Source: Sapria himalayana (lineage: Eukaryota; Streptophyta; Magnoliopsida; Malpighiales; Rafflesiaceae). Taken from it: a stretch of DNA of 64,000 bases. Positions 25,094 through 38,452 of this stretch are shown piece by piece (position 1 is the stretch's first letter; each line of letters opens with the position of its first letter). The translations under genes and the position numbers were made by a program. A model generated the notes under the pieces. It was not told where the DNA came from, did no database searches, and worked only from the letters and a program-made list of their open reading frames with translations. Location of the stretch: the NCBI GenBank assembly GCA_029783825.1, contig JAREIK010017250.1, positions 1 through 64,000 of the forward strand, given 5' to 3'.

Positions 25094-27345
25094 TTAATAC
25101 ACCCATTCCCATTTTAGTTGGTCAACTATAGTTGGAAAAATATTTGGATCTTGAGGCCCCTCTGAAAGTTGTAATTGAACCTTATTTTTATTATATTGAA
25201 TGAATAAAATAAGTAAAAGTGAAATTAAAATCTACAAGATTTGTAAACTAACCTGATTCATTATCATCAAGGTCTTGAACTAATTCTTAAATTTCAATAG
25301 GTTTGTTTGAGCGTCTCAACCAATCTTGTAGACATATGAGAACTTCAGCTATAATAGGTGTTAAAGAATTCCTAATTTTATCTAAAGTTATCTCCCCTGT
25401 GCTAAATGTATATTCGTAGGCCATAGTAGAAGCTTGGATAGAAAATACATCCCTTGCTACATTTTCCAAAGAAGGATACCTAACCTCATTTAACTTCCAC
25501 CAGTTTAGAAGATCAAAATCAATTCTATTTTTTTTCAAGTTTGTCCTCCAAGTACCTATCCAACATTTCCAAAGCTACAACTTCTTGTTCTTTCTCCAAT
25601 TCAACAAAAAAAATAATCAACATAGTATCACTACCATCAAAGAAATCATCATTTTTCTTCAACACAGTAATAGAGAAATCAGCTTCTTTTGAATCATCTT
25701 CATTTAAATCTTTATAATCATCCATCATCTCATTTAAAGTATTTATAACCTCTTTCACCATATTTTTAGCCAATTCTTCTCCATAATGCTAAGTGTACTT
25801 AACCTTGAGATATTTGAGCTTATATCTAGGATCCAACACTACTGCTACAAAAAGCATAATATTTGTTGACTGAAGAGAATCCCAATATTTGTTGAATTTA
25901 TGCCTCATTTTCATACCCATTTCAGACAACATTTTATCTCTACTATTTTCACAAAGCTCAATTTTTGTTCGAAATTCGATTAATCTCAGGAAAATAAACA
26001 CTAGAGATAGAATATTATGAGCCAAAAATTTTACAAGTTACCTCATAAAAAGATTTCAAGAAACGAACCAAAATTTTGGCATTTATTAAGTCTCTCTCAG
26101 TTATAATGTTTGAACCAACCTCCTTCAAAAACCTTTTGTCTTTGTCCTCTAACTTATCAAATTCTTTTTGATATTTTATATCAGTTTATATCATCAAATA
26201 ATTTGAATTCAATCTTGTAGGACAATCTAATTGCAATGAAGATCCATATTTCAAGTTTTCTTCTTCAACACATAACTTAAACATATTTAATCTTTAGGTC
26301 TGCTCTTCACATATTTCACCACACCCCAAATTTTTTGAATTGCACCCTCAACTACTGCAATGCCATCTCTGACAATTAAGTTTAGGATAAGAGCACAACA
26401 TCTCATATGAAAATGCTCATCTCTCAAAGGTACAAAACTTTTCTTAACAAGCCTTTTTTTCATTTGTTCAACTGCAACATCATTATTTGATGCATTGTCA
26501 ATAGTAATGAACATCAACTTTCTCAAACCGAATTCATTCATGCAAAACTCAATAGAATTTTTAATATTAACTCAAGAATGACTTTTAATTACACAAAAGT
26601 TCAAAAGCCTTTTATGCATATTTCATTGAGAATCAATGAAATGAATAGTCAAATATATATAAGAAAAATTTTGAATGCTAGTCCAAGTGTCGGTAGTCAA
26701 TGAAACTCTACAACAATGAGATGATATGCTATCAAATAATTTCTTCTTTTCCTTCACAAACAAAGAAAAACAATCCCTTAGTGTAGAGTGCCTAGATGGA
26801 ATTTTAAATTGAGGCACACTAACTTCACAAAACTCCTTAAACTCATCCCTCTCAACAAAACAAAAAGGCAATTCATCTTTTATGATCATTTTCACCAAAG
26901 CCTCCCTAACTAGTTGTTGATCAAATTTCCAACAAGTTAATTTGTTATCCTCTGAACTATTACCTTTAGTGAAACTCAACAAAGATTGTGACTTATATTT
27001 ACTTTTGTGAGCTTCTATTAATTCTTTTTTGAGTGGAAATTTCCTACAAGTCTTTCTCAAGTATTTCCATAAACACGAAGTACCTTGATCACTTTTTTCC
27101 AAGTATTCTATCCTACACCATATACAAGCTGCCCTACCAGTTTCATTTCCCTCTAAATCAACTAATATCTCATAAGTTTCCCAAACAGCAGACTTATACT
27201 TTTTATAAGCTTGAGGTTCAGATGTACATTGACTTTCTTTTATAATTGGAATTGAAGAACTTGCCGTCACAATAGGAGCATTCGTAAAAGGATGATGATT
27301 AGATTTACCAGTACTTTGATCATTTGAGATGTGATCATCTTCAAT
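25094..27345 (-). pseudogene. hAT transposase of element B (RICESLEEPER-type), best-preserved N-terminus
   Basis: The open N-terminal segment (27270-26623, 215 aa from a GTG codon) has a BED-like finger with C49, C52 and C75, but Tyr70 where a metal-binding His is expected. TTDTWTS follows with the first catalytic Asp (D194). A TGA replaces Trp at 26623-26625 and another TGA lies at 26572-26574. The frame then continues through TIDNASNND (second Asp) and MRCCALILNLIVRDG, to 26287. LFVAVVLDPRYKLKYL (26025-25789), an acidic segment (25773-25525) and the dimerisation domain (25538-25287: FDLLNWWKLNEVRYPSL, AYEYTFSTGE) follow in shifting frames. A 91-bp intron (25252-25162) precedes a last exon ending at 25094. 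The true start is uncertain, and an ATG near 27390 is separated by a TAA at 27346-27348. Confidence 0.87.
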
Positions 27346-27348
27346 TTA

Positions 27349-27758
27349 TCATATTTTTCGTTTACAGCTGGATTTTACCATCTGCATTGCCATTAATTAA
27401 TATGATATGTTACGCATAAATACATATAAATATTTAAAACAAGCAAGCTCTACAAAACTGACTATAACACATTTAGCCCACTCATTCGGCCCAACCAAAA
27501 CACCATAACCAATACTCAACAAAACTGACTGAGACACATAATAATAATAATAATTAATCACTGAATTCTCGTCTGAAAAATAAATCAAAAGGCTGGTGGC
27601 ATCTGAGACTTGGTGGAGGCAACCAGAAGTGCAATGAACAAGGGCTGGAACTAACTGAACACGGTTGGAACGGCGTGAGGTGGCATGGAACTCGTCGGAA
27701 TAGCAATAGGTGCATCAGAATTGGATGGGCAGTAGCGGAATTGGTGGCATATTCATGT

Positions 27759-27760
<2 letters not shown>
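27349..27760 (-). other. 5' noncoding region of element B
   Basis: The stretch is homologous to 4881-5240 of A and absent from C. It probably contains the leader and possibly an intron of the transposase gene. Short frames here are not supported as coding. Confidence 0.5.

Positions 27761-27806
<46 letters not shown>
27761..27806. repeat. Long (AT)n microsatellite in element B
   Basis: About 20 AT units close to the right end of the element. It corresponds to shorter tracts in A (4857-4880) and C (near 41545). Confidence 0.92.
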
Positions 27807-27807
<1 letters not shown>

Positions 27808-27942
27808 CTTGTTCTAGTATCTGATTTTTAGGATGGTACGGTTCTCGAGATGGATATTGCTTAAGATCCGGAACCATCCCAAAAAAAAATACGTGACAGA
27901 ACGGGACGGGGTGTGAATCTCTGAGTCCCGTGAGTAGCCCTA

Positions 27943-27950
27943 CTAAATGC
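27943..27950. repeat. Right target-site duplication of element B (CTAAATGC)
   Basis: Exact repeat of 24271-24278. The V monomer resumes with ATATAAAGTTAAATCAA, as beside element C. Confidence 0.95.
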
Positions 27951-28915
27951 ATATAAAGTTAAATCAATTAACTCCTAAATCCCGTAATGCCTAAATACAT
28001 AAACCATTAAATCGCTAAATACTACTTAATAATTAATAAATCTATTTTTTTTGCTATTTAATATATTTTAAAATATTCATGTTAATTATTTATTAGTGTA
28101 TTTATTTAGAAATATTTATTACAAAATAAATTATGAGTGGGACAAATATAATTTAAATAATATATTATATATCTAATAAAAATATACATTTATAAAAGAA
28201 GTATAAATTTAAAAATAATAAATGATTATCAAGTAATATAAGTTACATTAATTTTGAATCAATTTGGGTTATTTTTAATATTTTTTAATTAATATCTATC
28301 TTAATATTAATAGTTTATAAATTTAATTTTTGATCATTATTATAATATCTATCAATACAATTATTTATATTAAATTTATATGATATATAATTATTAATAT
28401 TATTATTACAAAATATTGTATTAAAATTTCAAAAAATTTTAAATATTATTATATTTTAAAATGTTATATAACCTATGAAAATGATAAAAAATTAGATAAA
28501 TTTTTTTGTTATTTTATTTTTTTAAATAAAATCTATAAACAACTAAAAGCCTAAAAACATAAATCGCTAAACTCCTAACGACAAAACCTCTAAATAATTA
28601 AATCATTAAACTGGTATACATTAATAATAAATCATAAATCTCATTTTATTTTTTATTCAGTATAATTTTAAATTTTTATTTTAATTATTTATCAATTTAT
28701 TTTATAGAAATAGTAATTACAAAATAAATTATTAGTGAGACAGATCTAATTTAAATTAAACCGGTATACGCTAAATAATAAATAATAAAAATCATTTTTT
28801 TCATTATAATTTTAAATATTCATTTTTTTTATTAATTTTTTATTTTTATATAAATATTATTAAAAAAATAAACTATGAGTTAGATAAATATAATTTTTGT
28901 AAATTATTTTTAATC
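27951..28915 (-). repeat. Satellite array, minus-oriented, right of element B (V-W)
   Basis: One V and one W monomer remain before the orientation switch. A palindrome with one altered arm lies near 28445. The block aligns closely with 41765-42600, right of element C, including the one-base-shorter octamer box (CTCCTAACGACAAAACC). Confidence 0.88.
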
Positions 28916-28930
28916 AAAAATTTTATATAT
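28916..28930. other. Satellite orientation switch 2 (minus to plus)
   Basis: Minus-sense AATTATTTTTAATCAAAAA meets plus-sense TTTATATATGTCTTACTAAT. Both belong to the same zone of the monomer, the stretch between the GATGAAAAAT and GTCTCACT words, so this switch is near-symmetrical, unlike switch 1. The exact base is uncertain. Confidence 0.7.
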
Positions 28931-31900
28931 GTCTTACTAATAATTTATTTTGAAATTATTATTTCTATAAAAATAAACAGATAAATAATTAAAATGAATA
29001 TTTATAATTATATTGAATACTAATAAAACTCAGATTTATGATTTATTATTTAGACTATACTAATTTAATGTTTTAAGTATTTATGGGCTTCGGGGTTTAG
29101 AAGTTTAGTCATTTTAGTATTTAGTCATTTAGTGGTTTATAGGTTTTATATAAAAAATAAAATAACAAAAAATTTATTTTTCTTATTTTTTCTCATTTTT
29201 GAAGGTTATAACATTTGAAAATATAATAATTTTTAAATTTTATTTGAAAAGTGAATAAAATATGAATTTATAATAATCATAATAATTATATATCATATAA
29301 ATTCAATATAAACTATTTTATTGATATTTATTATAATAATGTTCATAAAAAAGTAATAACCAATTATTATTAAGATAACTATTGTTTAAAATATATTTGC
29401 AAAACCTAAAATGACTCAAAATCAAAGTGAAATATTTTACTAAATATTAATTTTAAATTTTTAAATTTTTGTATCCATTTATAAGCCTATATATTTTTTG
29501 ATGAAAAATAAATTATTAAAATTATATTTGTCTCACTAATAATTTATTTTTTAATTTATATTTCTATAAAATTAAACTAATAAATAATTAAAATGTATAT
29601 TTAAAATTATTATGAGTACTATTAAAAATGTGATTTATGATTTATTATTTAAGGTAAAACTATTTAATTGTTTAAGTTTTTTGTGGTTTTGGGGTTAAAG
29701 AGTTTATTGATTTTTATGTTTTCTAATTTTTGTATTTATATGTTTTATTTAATCAATGAAATAACAAAATATTTATTTTTATGAATTTTAGTACTTAGTT
29801 ATAATAATCTTAATAATTATTTTTGTTGTAGATTCAATATAAAAAATTTGTATTAATATATATTATAAAAGTGATCAAAAAATAAATTAATAAACTATTA
29901 TATATAAAATAGATATTAATTAAAATATATTTGCAGAACCCAAAATAATTCAAAATCAAAGTAAATTATATTACTAAATAAAATTTTAAAATTTTGAAAT
30001 TTTGTTTATTTTTATAAGCTTATTATTTTTTTCATAAAAAATAATTTATTTAAATTATATATGTCTCACTCATTATTTATTTTGTAATTAATATTTCTAT
30101 AAAAATATACTTAAAAATAATTAAAACAAATATTTAAAATTATAATGAATACAAATAAAAATGAGATTTATTATTTATTATTTAGTTTATATAGTTTTAA
30201 TGGTTTAAATATTTAGGGGGTTTTGGGGTTTAGGAGTCTAGAGATTTAAATGTTTAGGCATTTAGTGGTATATAAGTTTTATTTAAATAATAAAATAATA
30301 CAAAATTGTTTTTGGGATTTTTTATAATTTTTGAAGCTTATAACCTTGGAAAATATAATAATTTTTAAATTTTTTCAAATGTAAATATAATATTTATTTA
30401 TAATAACTTAATAATTATAAGACATTTTAATTGAAGATAAGTAAATTTATTGTTTGATATTATAAAAATGATTAAATAATAAATTAATAAACTATTATTA
30501 ATAAGATAGATCGCAATTAAAATATAATTACAAAACTTATATATAATGAATCAAAATCAAAGTAAAATATATAACTAAATAATAATTTTTTGTTTTTAAA
30601 TTTTTACTTCTTTATATAAGCTTATTTTTTTTTTGATTAAAAATAAATTATTATAATTATATTTGTCTCACTCATTATTTATTTTGTAATTGATATTTCT
30701 ATAAAAAATAAACTAATAAATAATTAAAATGAATATTTAAAATTATAATGAATACAAATTAAAATGAGATTTATGATTTATTATATATGGTATGCTGGTT
30801 TAATGGTTTGATTATTTAGAAGTTTTGTCGTTTAGGAGTTTAGCAATTTATGTTTTTAGACATTTAGTGGTTTATATGTTTTATTTATATAATAAAAATT
30901 AAAATTTTTTTTAGATTTTTTCTGATTTACAAAGGTTACCTTTAAAAATAAAATAATTTTTAAATTTTTTGAAATGTGAATACTATGTATAATTATATTA
31001 ATCTTACTAATTATATATCATATAAATTCAAAAATAAACAATTTTAATGATATATATTATAATAAAGATCAAAAATTTAATTAATAAACTATTATTAATA
31101 ATTTAAATATTAATTAATATATATTTACATTGCACAAAATGCTTCAAAATCAAATCAAAATATATTACTAAATAATAAAATTTAATTATTAAATTTTTTC
31201 TTCTTTTTATAAGCTTATATTTTTTTGATTAAAAATAAATTATTTAAATAATATTTGTCTTACTCGAAATTTATGTTGTAATTAATTTTTCTAAATAATT
31301 AAACTTTAAATAATTAAAATGAATATTTAAATTTATAATATATAGAAATAAAAATGAGATTTATTATTTATTAAGTAGTATATAGATGTTAAAATGTTTA
31401 TGTATTTAAAGGTTTCGGGGTTTATGAGCTTACTAATTTAAGTAAGTAAGCATTTAATGGTCTATAGGTTTTATTTAAAAACTAAAATAACTAAAAATTT
31501 ATTTTTATTATTATTTCTCATTTTTAATGATTATAACTTTTGAAAATATAATAATATTTAAATTTTTTTCAAAAGTCTATACAATATTTATTTCTAATAA
31601 TCATAATAATTATATATCATATAAATTCAATATAAACAATTTTATTGATAGACATTCTAATAATTATCAAAAAATAAATTAAAAATCTTTTATGAATAAG
31701 ATTGATATTACTTAAAATATAATATCAAAACCTAAAATGATTCAAAATCAAAGCTAAATATATTATTATATAATAATTATTTGTTTTTAAATTTTTATTC
31801 TTTTTATAAGCTTATCTATTTTTTGAAGAAAAATAATTTTTAAAAATTATATTTTTAACTCATAATTTATTTTATAATTAATACATATATAAAAAATAAA

Positions 31901-32090
31901 AAACTAAACAATCAAAATGAATTTTTTAAATTATAATGAAATCATATATTAATGAAATTTATTAATTATTATTTAGGGTATACCGATTTAAAAGATTATC
32001 TATATAGGGGTATCGTGATTTTGTAGTTTAGTGATTTAATTGATTAGGCATTTAGTGGTGTATATGTTTTATTTAAATAATAGAATAATA
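28931..32090 (+). repeat. Satellite array, plus-oriented short block
   Basis: About five monomers. Palindromes lie near 29196, 30330, 30930 and 31520, several of them imperfect. One monomer has lost its palindrome and neighbouring DNA at about 29785. This is the shortest orientation block, about 3.2 kb. No gene was seen. Confidence 0.88.
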
Positions 32091-32205
32091 AAGAAAAAAT
32101 ATTACTTTCTTTATTATACCTAAAAATAATTAATGTCATTTTAAATTGGTTATGAATATAATTTTTGATTAATTATATTTAAAGGTTATATTTTGATAAT
32201 TATTA
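32091..32205. other. Non-matching spacer at satellite orientation switch 3 (plus to minus)
   Basis: About 115 bp of A+T-rich DNA that I could not align with either strand of the monomer, apart from a short AAAGGTTATA word. It separates plus-sense from minus-sense satellite. It may be filler DNA from repair or a strongly rearranged monomer. Confidence 0.55.
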
Positions 32206-33527
32206 AACCGGTATATACTAAATAATAAATCATAAATCTCATTTTTATTAGTATTCAATATAATTTTAAATATTCGTTTTAATTATTTATCAGTTTATTT
32301 TTATTGAAATATTAATTTCAAAATAAATTATTAGTGAGACTGATATAATTTGAATAATTTATTTTTTCATCAAAAAAATATAAGATTATAAAAAGAGGAA
32401 AAATTTTTAAAACAAAATATTTTTATTTAGTAATTTATTTTAATTTAATTTTTAATAATTTTAGATTTTGCAATTATATTTTAATTTATATCACTCTAAT
32501 TAATAATAGTTTATTAATTTATTTATTGATCATTATTATAATATCTATTAATAAAATTATTTATATTGATTTTACATTTTATATAATTTTCCAGATTATT
32601 ATAACTAAATATTATATATACATTTTAAAAAAAATTAAAAATTATTATATTTTCAAAGGTTATAACCTTCAAAAATTAGATAAAATCACTTTAAGGCATA
32701 AACACTTAAATGACTAAAACCCAAAACAACTAAATACTTAAATCATTAAACTTGATATCCTGAATAAAAAATAATAAATTTCAATTTTATTTGTATTCAT
32801 TAAAACTTAAAATATTTATTAGTTAATTTTTATAAAATTTTAATTACAAAATAATTTATGAGGAAGAAGAATATAATTTAAATAATTTATTTTTAATAAC
32901 AAAAATATAAACTTATAAAAAAAGCAAAATATTAAAAAAAATTATTATTTTGTAATATATACTTTGATTTTGAATAAATTTAGATTTTGCAAATATATTT
33001 TAAATAATATCTATCTTATTAATAATAGTTTATTAATTTATTTATTGATCATTATTATAATATATAACAATTTGATTATTTATATAGAATTTAAATGACT
33101 TATATTTATTAAGATTATTTTAACTAAATATTATATTTACATTCGAAAAAAATTTAGAAATTTTTATAATATTACCTTCAAAAATTAGAAAAAAAAAATA
33201 AAAATAAATTTTTTGTTATATCATTGTTTAAATAAAATTTATAGACCACTAAATGCCTAAATACTTATATCTAAAAATTCCTAAACACAAAAGCCCCTAA
33301 ATAGTTAAAACTCTAAACTCGTAAACCTTAAATATAATTTAAATAATCTATTTTTCCTCAAACAAAAAAATATAAGCTTATAAAAAGAAGCAAAAACTAA
33401 AAAAAAAATTATTATTAGGTAATAAATTTTACTTTGATTTTGAAAAATTTTAAGTTTTGCAATTATATTTTAATTTATATCTATCATATTAATAATAGCA
33501 TATTAATTTATTTTTAGATAGATCTTA

Positions 33528-33605
33528 CCTTATATTAATAATATAAGGTTATAACATATCATACCTTTGAAAAAATTAATATTTTCAAAGGTTATATGAT
33601 ATCAT
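33528..33605. repeat. Inserted hairpin-forming segment made from palindrome pieces
   Basis: A segment of about 70 bp interrupts a body that is uninterrupted in other monomers (compare 46345-46375). It contains a near-palindrome CCTTATATTAATAATATAAGG-like core, split here as CCTTATATT and AATATAAGG. An inverted pair follows: ATATCATACCTTTGAAAA facing TTTTCAAAGG with TTATATGATAT. The palindrome arms are in the opposite order to the normal monomer palindrome. Confidence 0.75.
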
Positions 33606-33711
33606 ATCTATCAATAAATTGTTTATATTTAGTTTATATTATATATAATTATAATGATTCTTATTAGTAAATATTGTATTCACATTTTAAAAAAAATTTA
33701 AAATTATTATA

Positions 33712-36700
33712 TTTTCTAAGGTTATAAGCTTTGAAAATGTGACAAAATATCAAAAATAAAATTTTTATTATTTCATTGTTTAAATAAAACCTATAAATCA
33801 CTAAATGCCTAAAAACATAATTCACTAAAGTCATAAACGAAAAAACCTCAAAATACTTAAAATATTAACCTCGTATACATTAATAATAATTCATAAATCT
33901 CATTTTGATTTTTATTCAGTATAATTTAAAATTTTTATTTTAATTATATATCAATTTATTTTTATAGAGATATTAATTACAAAATAAATTATTAGTGAGA
34001 CAGATCTAATTAAAATTAATCTGGAATACCCAAAATAATAATGAATATATCTCAATATATTTTTTTTCATTATAATTTTAAATATTCATTTTAATTATTT
34101 ATTTGTTTATTTTTAAATAAATATTAATTAAAAATAAATTATGAGTTAGACAAATATAATTTATATACATTAATTTTAATAAAAAAAATATGGATAAACT
34201 TTTTAAAAGAAAAAAAAAATTTAAAACAACAAATTATTATATAGTAATATATTTAGATTTTTTCTGAATCATTTTAGGATTTTTTATTATATTTTAATTG
34301 ATATCTATTTTATTAATAATAGATTATTAATTTATTTTTTGATCATTATTAGAATATTTATCGATAAAATTTTTTATATTGAATTTATATGATATATAAA
34401 TATAATGATAATTATAAGTAAATATTGATTTCAGTTTTGAAAAAAATATAAAAATTATTATATTTTCAAAGGTTATAACCTTTTAAAATATCAAAAAATA
34501 ATAAAAATACATATTTTGTTATTTTAATTTTTAAATAAAACTTATAAAACACTAAATGCATACACAGTTAAATCAGGAAACTCTTAAGGCATGTAATGCC
34601 TAAATACATAAAACATTAAACCACTATATGCTACTTAATAATTAAGAAATCTAATTTATATTTCAATTTATTATTATTATAAATATTCATTTTAATTATT
34701 TATAAGTTTATTTTTATAGAAATATTTATTACGAAATAAATTATGAGTGTGACAAATATAATTTAAATAATTTATTTTTAATCAAAAAAAAATATACGCT
34801 TATAAAAGAAGTAAAAATTTAAAAATTAAAAATTACTATCCAGTCTTATTTTTTACTTTGAATTTGAATCAATTTGGGTTATGTAAATATTTTTTATTAA
34901 TATTAATCTTATTATTAATAGTTTATTAATTTAATTTATGATCATTATTATAATATCTATCTATAAAATTGTATATATTGAATTTATATGATATATAATT
35001 ATTAAAATTATTATAACTAAATATTGCATTCACATTTCAAAAAAAATTATATATTATTATATTTTCAAAGGTTATAACCTATGAAAATTAATAAAAATTT
35101 TTATATATCATATATTATTATATGATATTATAAATATTATCAATAATTTAAATATTTAAAATATTATTATATTTTAAATATTATTATAACTAAATATTAT
35201 TATATTATTATAACCTATGAAAATGACAAAAAATTACAAAATTATTTTTTGTTATTTTATTGTTTAAATAAAATCGATAAACCACTAAATTCCTAAAAAC
35301 ATAAATCACTAAACTACTAAAAGACAAAACTCTTTAAAACTTAAACTATTAAATAGGTATACATTAATAATAAATTATAAATCTCATTTTAATTTTTATT
35401 AAGTTTAATTTAAAATTTTTATTTTAATTATTTATTAGTTTATTTTTATAGAAATATTAATTACAAAATAAATTATTAGTGAGACAGATCTATTTTAAAT
35501 AATTTATTTTTTATCAAAAAAAATATATATGCTTATAAAAAGAATCAAAATTTTAAAAACAAAAATTTATTATTTTGTAATATATTTTATTTTGATTTTG
35601 AATTATTTTACTTTTTGCAATTATATTTTAATATATATTATTCTTATTAATAATAGTTTATTAATTTTTTATTGATCATTATTATAATATCTATTAATAA
35701 AATTATTTATATTGAGTTTACAATATATATAATTATTAAGAATATTATAACTAAATAATATATTAACATTTAAAAAAATTAAAAATTATTATATTTTCAA
35801 AGGTTATAAACTTCAAAAATTTAAAAAAATCAAAAAATTTAATTTTTTTTTTTCATTCTTTAAATAAAAACTATAAATCACTAAAGTACTAAATACTTAA
35901 ATCACAAAACCCCAAAATACCTAAATACTTAAACCATTAAACTAGTATATCCTGAATAATAAATAATAAATCTCAATTTCATTTTTATTCATTATAATTT
36001 TAAATATTCATTTTAATTAATTATTAGTTTATTTTTATAGAATTATAAATTAAAAATAAATTATGTGGAAGACAAATATAATTTAAATAATTTACTTTTA
36101 ATAACAAAAAATATAAACTTATAAAAAGAAGCAAAACATTAAAAATTCTTATTTAGTATAATGTTTTACTTTGATTTTGAATAAATTTACGTTTTGCAAA
36201 TATATTTTAAAAAATATCTATCTTATTAATAATAGTTTTTTTAATTTATTTTTAGATCTTTAATATATTATCTATCATTATAATTATTTATATTGAATAT
36301 AATGATATATAATTATTAAGATTATCATAACTAAATATAGTATTCACATATAAAAAAAATTTAAAAATTATTATATTTTCAAAGGTTATAACCTTCAAAA
36401 ATGAGAAAAAATAACAAAAATAATTTTTTTGTTATATCATTGTTTAAATAAAACTTATAAACCATTAAATGCCTAAATACATAAATCTCTAAACTCCAAA
36501 ATCCCGATGCCCCTAAATAACTAAACCTTTAAACTCGTAAATCTTAAATATAATTTAATTAATTTATAGAAATATTAATTATAAAATAAATTATGAGTGA
36601 CAAATATAATTTAAATAATATATTTTTGATCAAAAAAAAAATATAAGCTTATAAAATGATGCAAAAACATAAAAAAAATTATTATTTAGTAATAAATTTT

Positions 36701-36908
36701 ACTTGGATTTTGAATAATTTTAGGTTTTTTTATTATATTTTAATATATATCTATCATATTAATAATAGTTTATTAATTTATTTTTTGATAATTGATACAA
36801 TATCTATCAATAAATTTATTTATATTTAGTTTATATTATATATAGTTATAATAATTATTATTACTAAATATATTATTCACATTTTTAAGAAATTTTAAAA
36901 TTATTATA
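33712..36908 (-). repeat. Higher-order repeat unit, second minus copy, 3197 bp
   Basis: The unit runs from X palindrome to X palindrome with the same V-W-Z-Y-X order as 17755-20626. The larger size partly reflects the extra segment at 35090-35222. Confidence 0.7.
35090..35222. repeat. Local rearrangement with duplicated palindrome half
   Basis: After a complete palindrome (TAACCTATGAAAAT near 35075-35089), about 130 bp of TATTATTATA-rich DNA precede a second TATAACCTATGAAAATGAC. Other W monomers have this end only once, so it looks like slippage or a templated insertion. Confidence 0.7.
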
Positions 36909-38404
36909 TTTTCAAATGTAATAATCTTTGAAAATTTGAAAAAATATCAAAAATAAATTTTTTGTTATTTCATTTTTTGAATAAAACCTATAAACCATTA
37001 AATGCCTAAATACTTTAATCAATAACTTCTAAATCTCGAAAACCATAAATATTAAAATTTTTTAAAAATGTATATCCTAAATAATAAATAAAAAATCTCA
37101 TTTTTATTTTTTTCATTATAATTTATTAATATTCATTTTAATTATTTATTTGTTTATTTTTATATAAATATTAATTACAAAATAAATTATAAGTTATACA
37201 AATATAATTTATATAAATTATTTTTCTACAAAAAAAATATAGATAAACTTAATAAAAGAAGAAAAATATTAAAAACAAAAAAATATTATATAGTAATATA
37301 TTTTACATTGTTCCTGAATCATTTTAGGTTTTGAAATTATATTTTAATTGATATCTAACTTATTAATAATAGATTATTAATTTATTTTTTGATCATTATT
37401 AGAATATTTATCAATAAAAATATTTATAGTTAATTTATATAATATATAAATTTAATAATTATTATAACTAAATATTGTATTCACTTTTGAAAAAAATTTT
37501 AAAATTATTATATTTTCATTGATTATAACCTTTGAACATTTGAAAAAACTAAAAAAAATATTTTTTTATTTCATTGTTTTAATAAAACCTATAAATCACT
37601 AAATGCCAAACACTTAAATCACTAAACTACAAAATCTCGATACCCCTATATAGATAATCGTTTAAAATTATTAATAAATCTCATTTTTATTTGTTTTCAT
37701 TTTAATTTAAAAAATTCCTTTTGATTGTTTAGTTTTTTATTTAAATATATATATTAATTATAAAATAAATTATAAATTAAAAATATAATTTATAAAAATT
37801 ATTTTACATCAAAAAATTGATAAGCTTATAAAAAGAATAAAAATTTAAAAACAAATAATTATTATTAAGTAATATGTTTTGCTTTGCTTTTGAATCATTT
37901 TAGGTTTTGATATTATATTTTAAGTAATATCAATCTTATTCATAATAAATTTTAAATTTATTTTTTAATAATTATTAGAATATCTATTAATAAAATTGTT
38001 TATATAGAATTTATATGATATATATTTATTAAGATTATTAAAAATAAATATTTATTCACTTTTGAAAAAAATTTATGAATTATTATATTTTCAAAGGTTA
38101 TAATCTTTGAAAATATCAAAAAATAATAAAAATAATTTTTTTTTATTTTTTTTCTTAAATAAAACCTATAAACCACTAAAAGCCTAAAAACATAAATCGA
38201 TAAACTTCTAACTACAAAAGATCTAAATACTTAAACTATTAAACTTGTATACATTAATAATAAATCTTAAATCTCATTTTAATTTTTATTCAGTAGAATT
38301 TTAAATTTTTATTTTAATTGTTTATCAATTTATTTTTATAGAAATATTAATTACAAAATAAGTTATTAGTGAGACGGATCTAATTTAAATTAAACTGGTA
38401 TGCC

Positions 38405-38452
38405 TAAATAATAAATAATAAATAATAAATAATAAATAATAAATAATAAATC
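38405..38452. repeat. Expanded AATAAAT heptamer tract
   Basis: About six to seven tandem copies of AATAAAT, where most monomers have about two at this place. It is a simple slippage expansion. Confidence 0.9.

Larger units (their letters stand above)
24279..27942 (-). mobile_element. hAT transposon B, defective, 3664 bp
   Basis: This is the longest of the three related elements. The left end TAGGGGTGCTCATGGGAC and the inward-read right end TAGGGCTACTCACGGGAC form imperfect terminal repeats. A perfect 8-bp duplication flanks it. The transposase is on the minus strand. It lacks about 75 bp near 27912 that C retains, around the site where N entered A. The DNA to the right matches the right flank of C. 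To the left, only about 50 bp match before the flank switches to a different monomer type at about 24222. Confidence 0.92.

Noticed and set aside
13540..28915. A large perfect inverted repeat centred on switch 1
   Set aside because: The two sides meet at different monomer phases and subtypes, so they are inverted arrays and not mirror copies.
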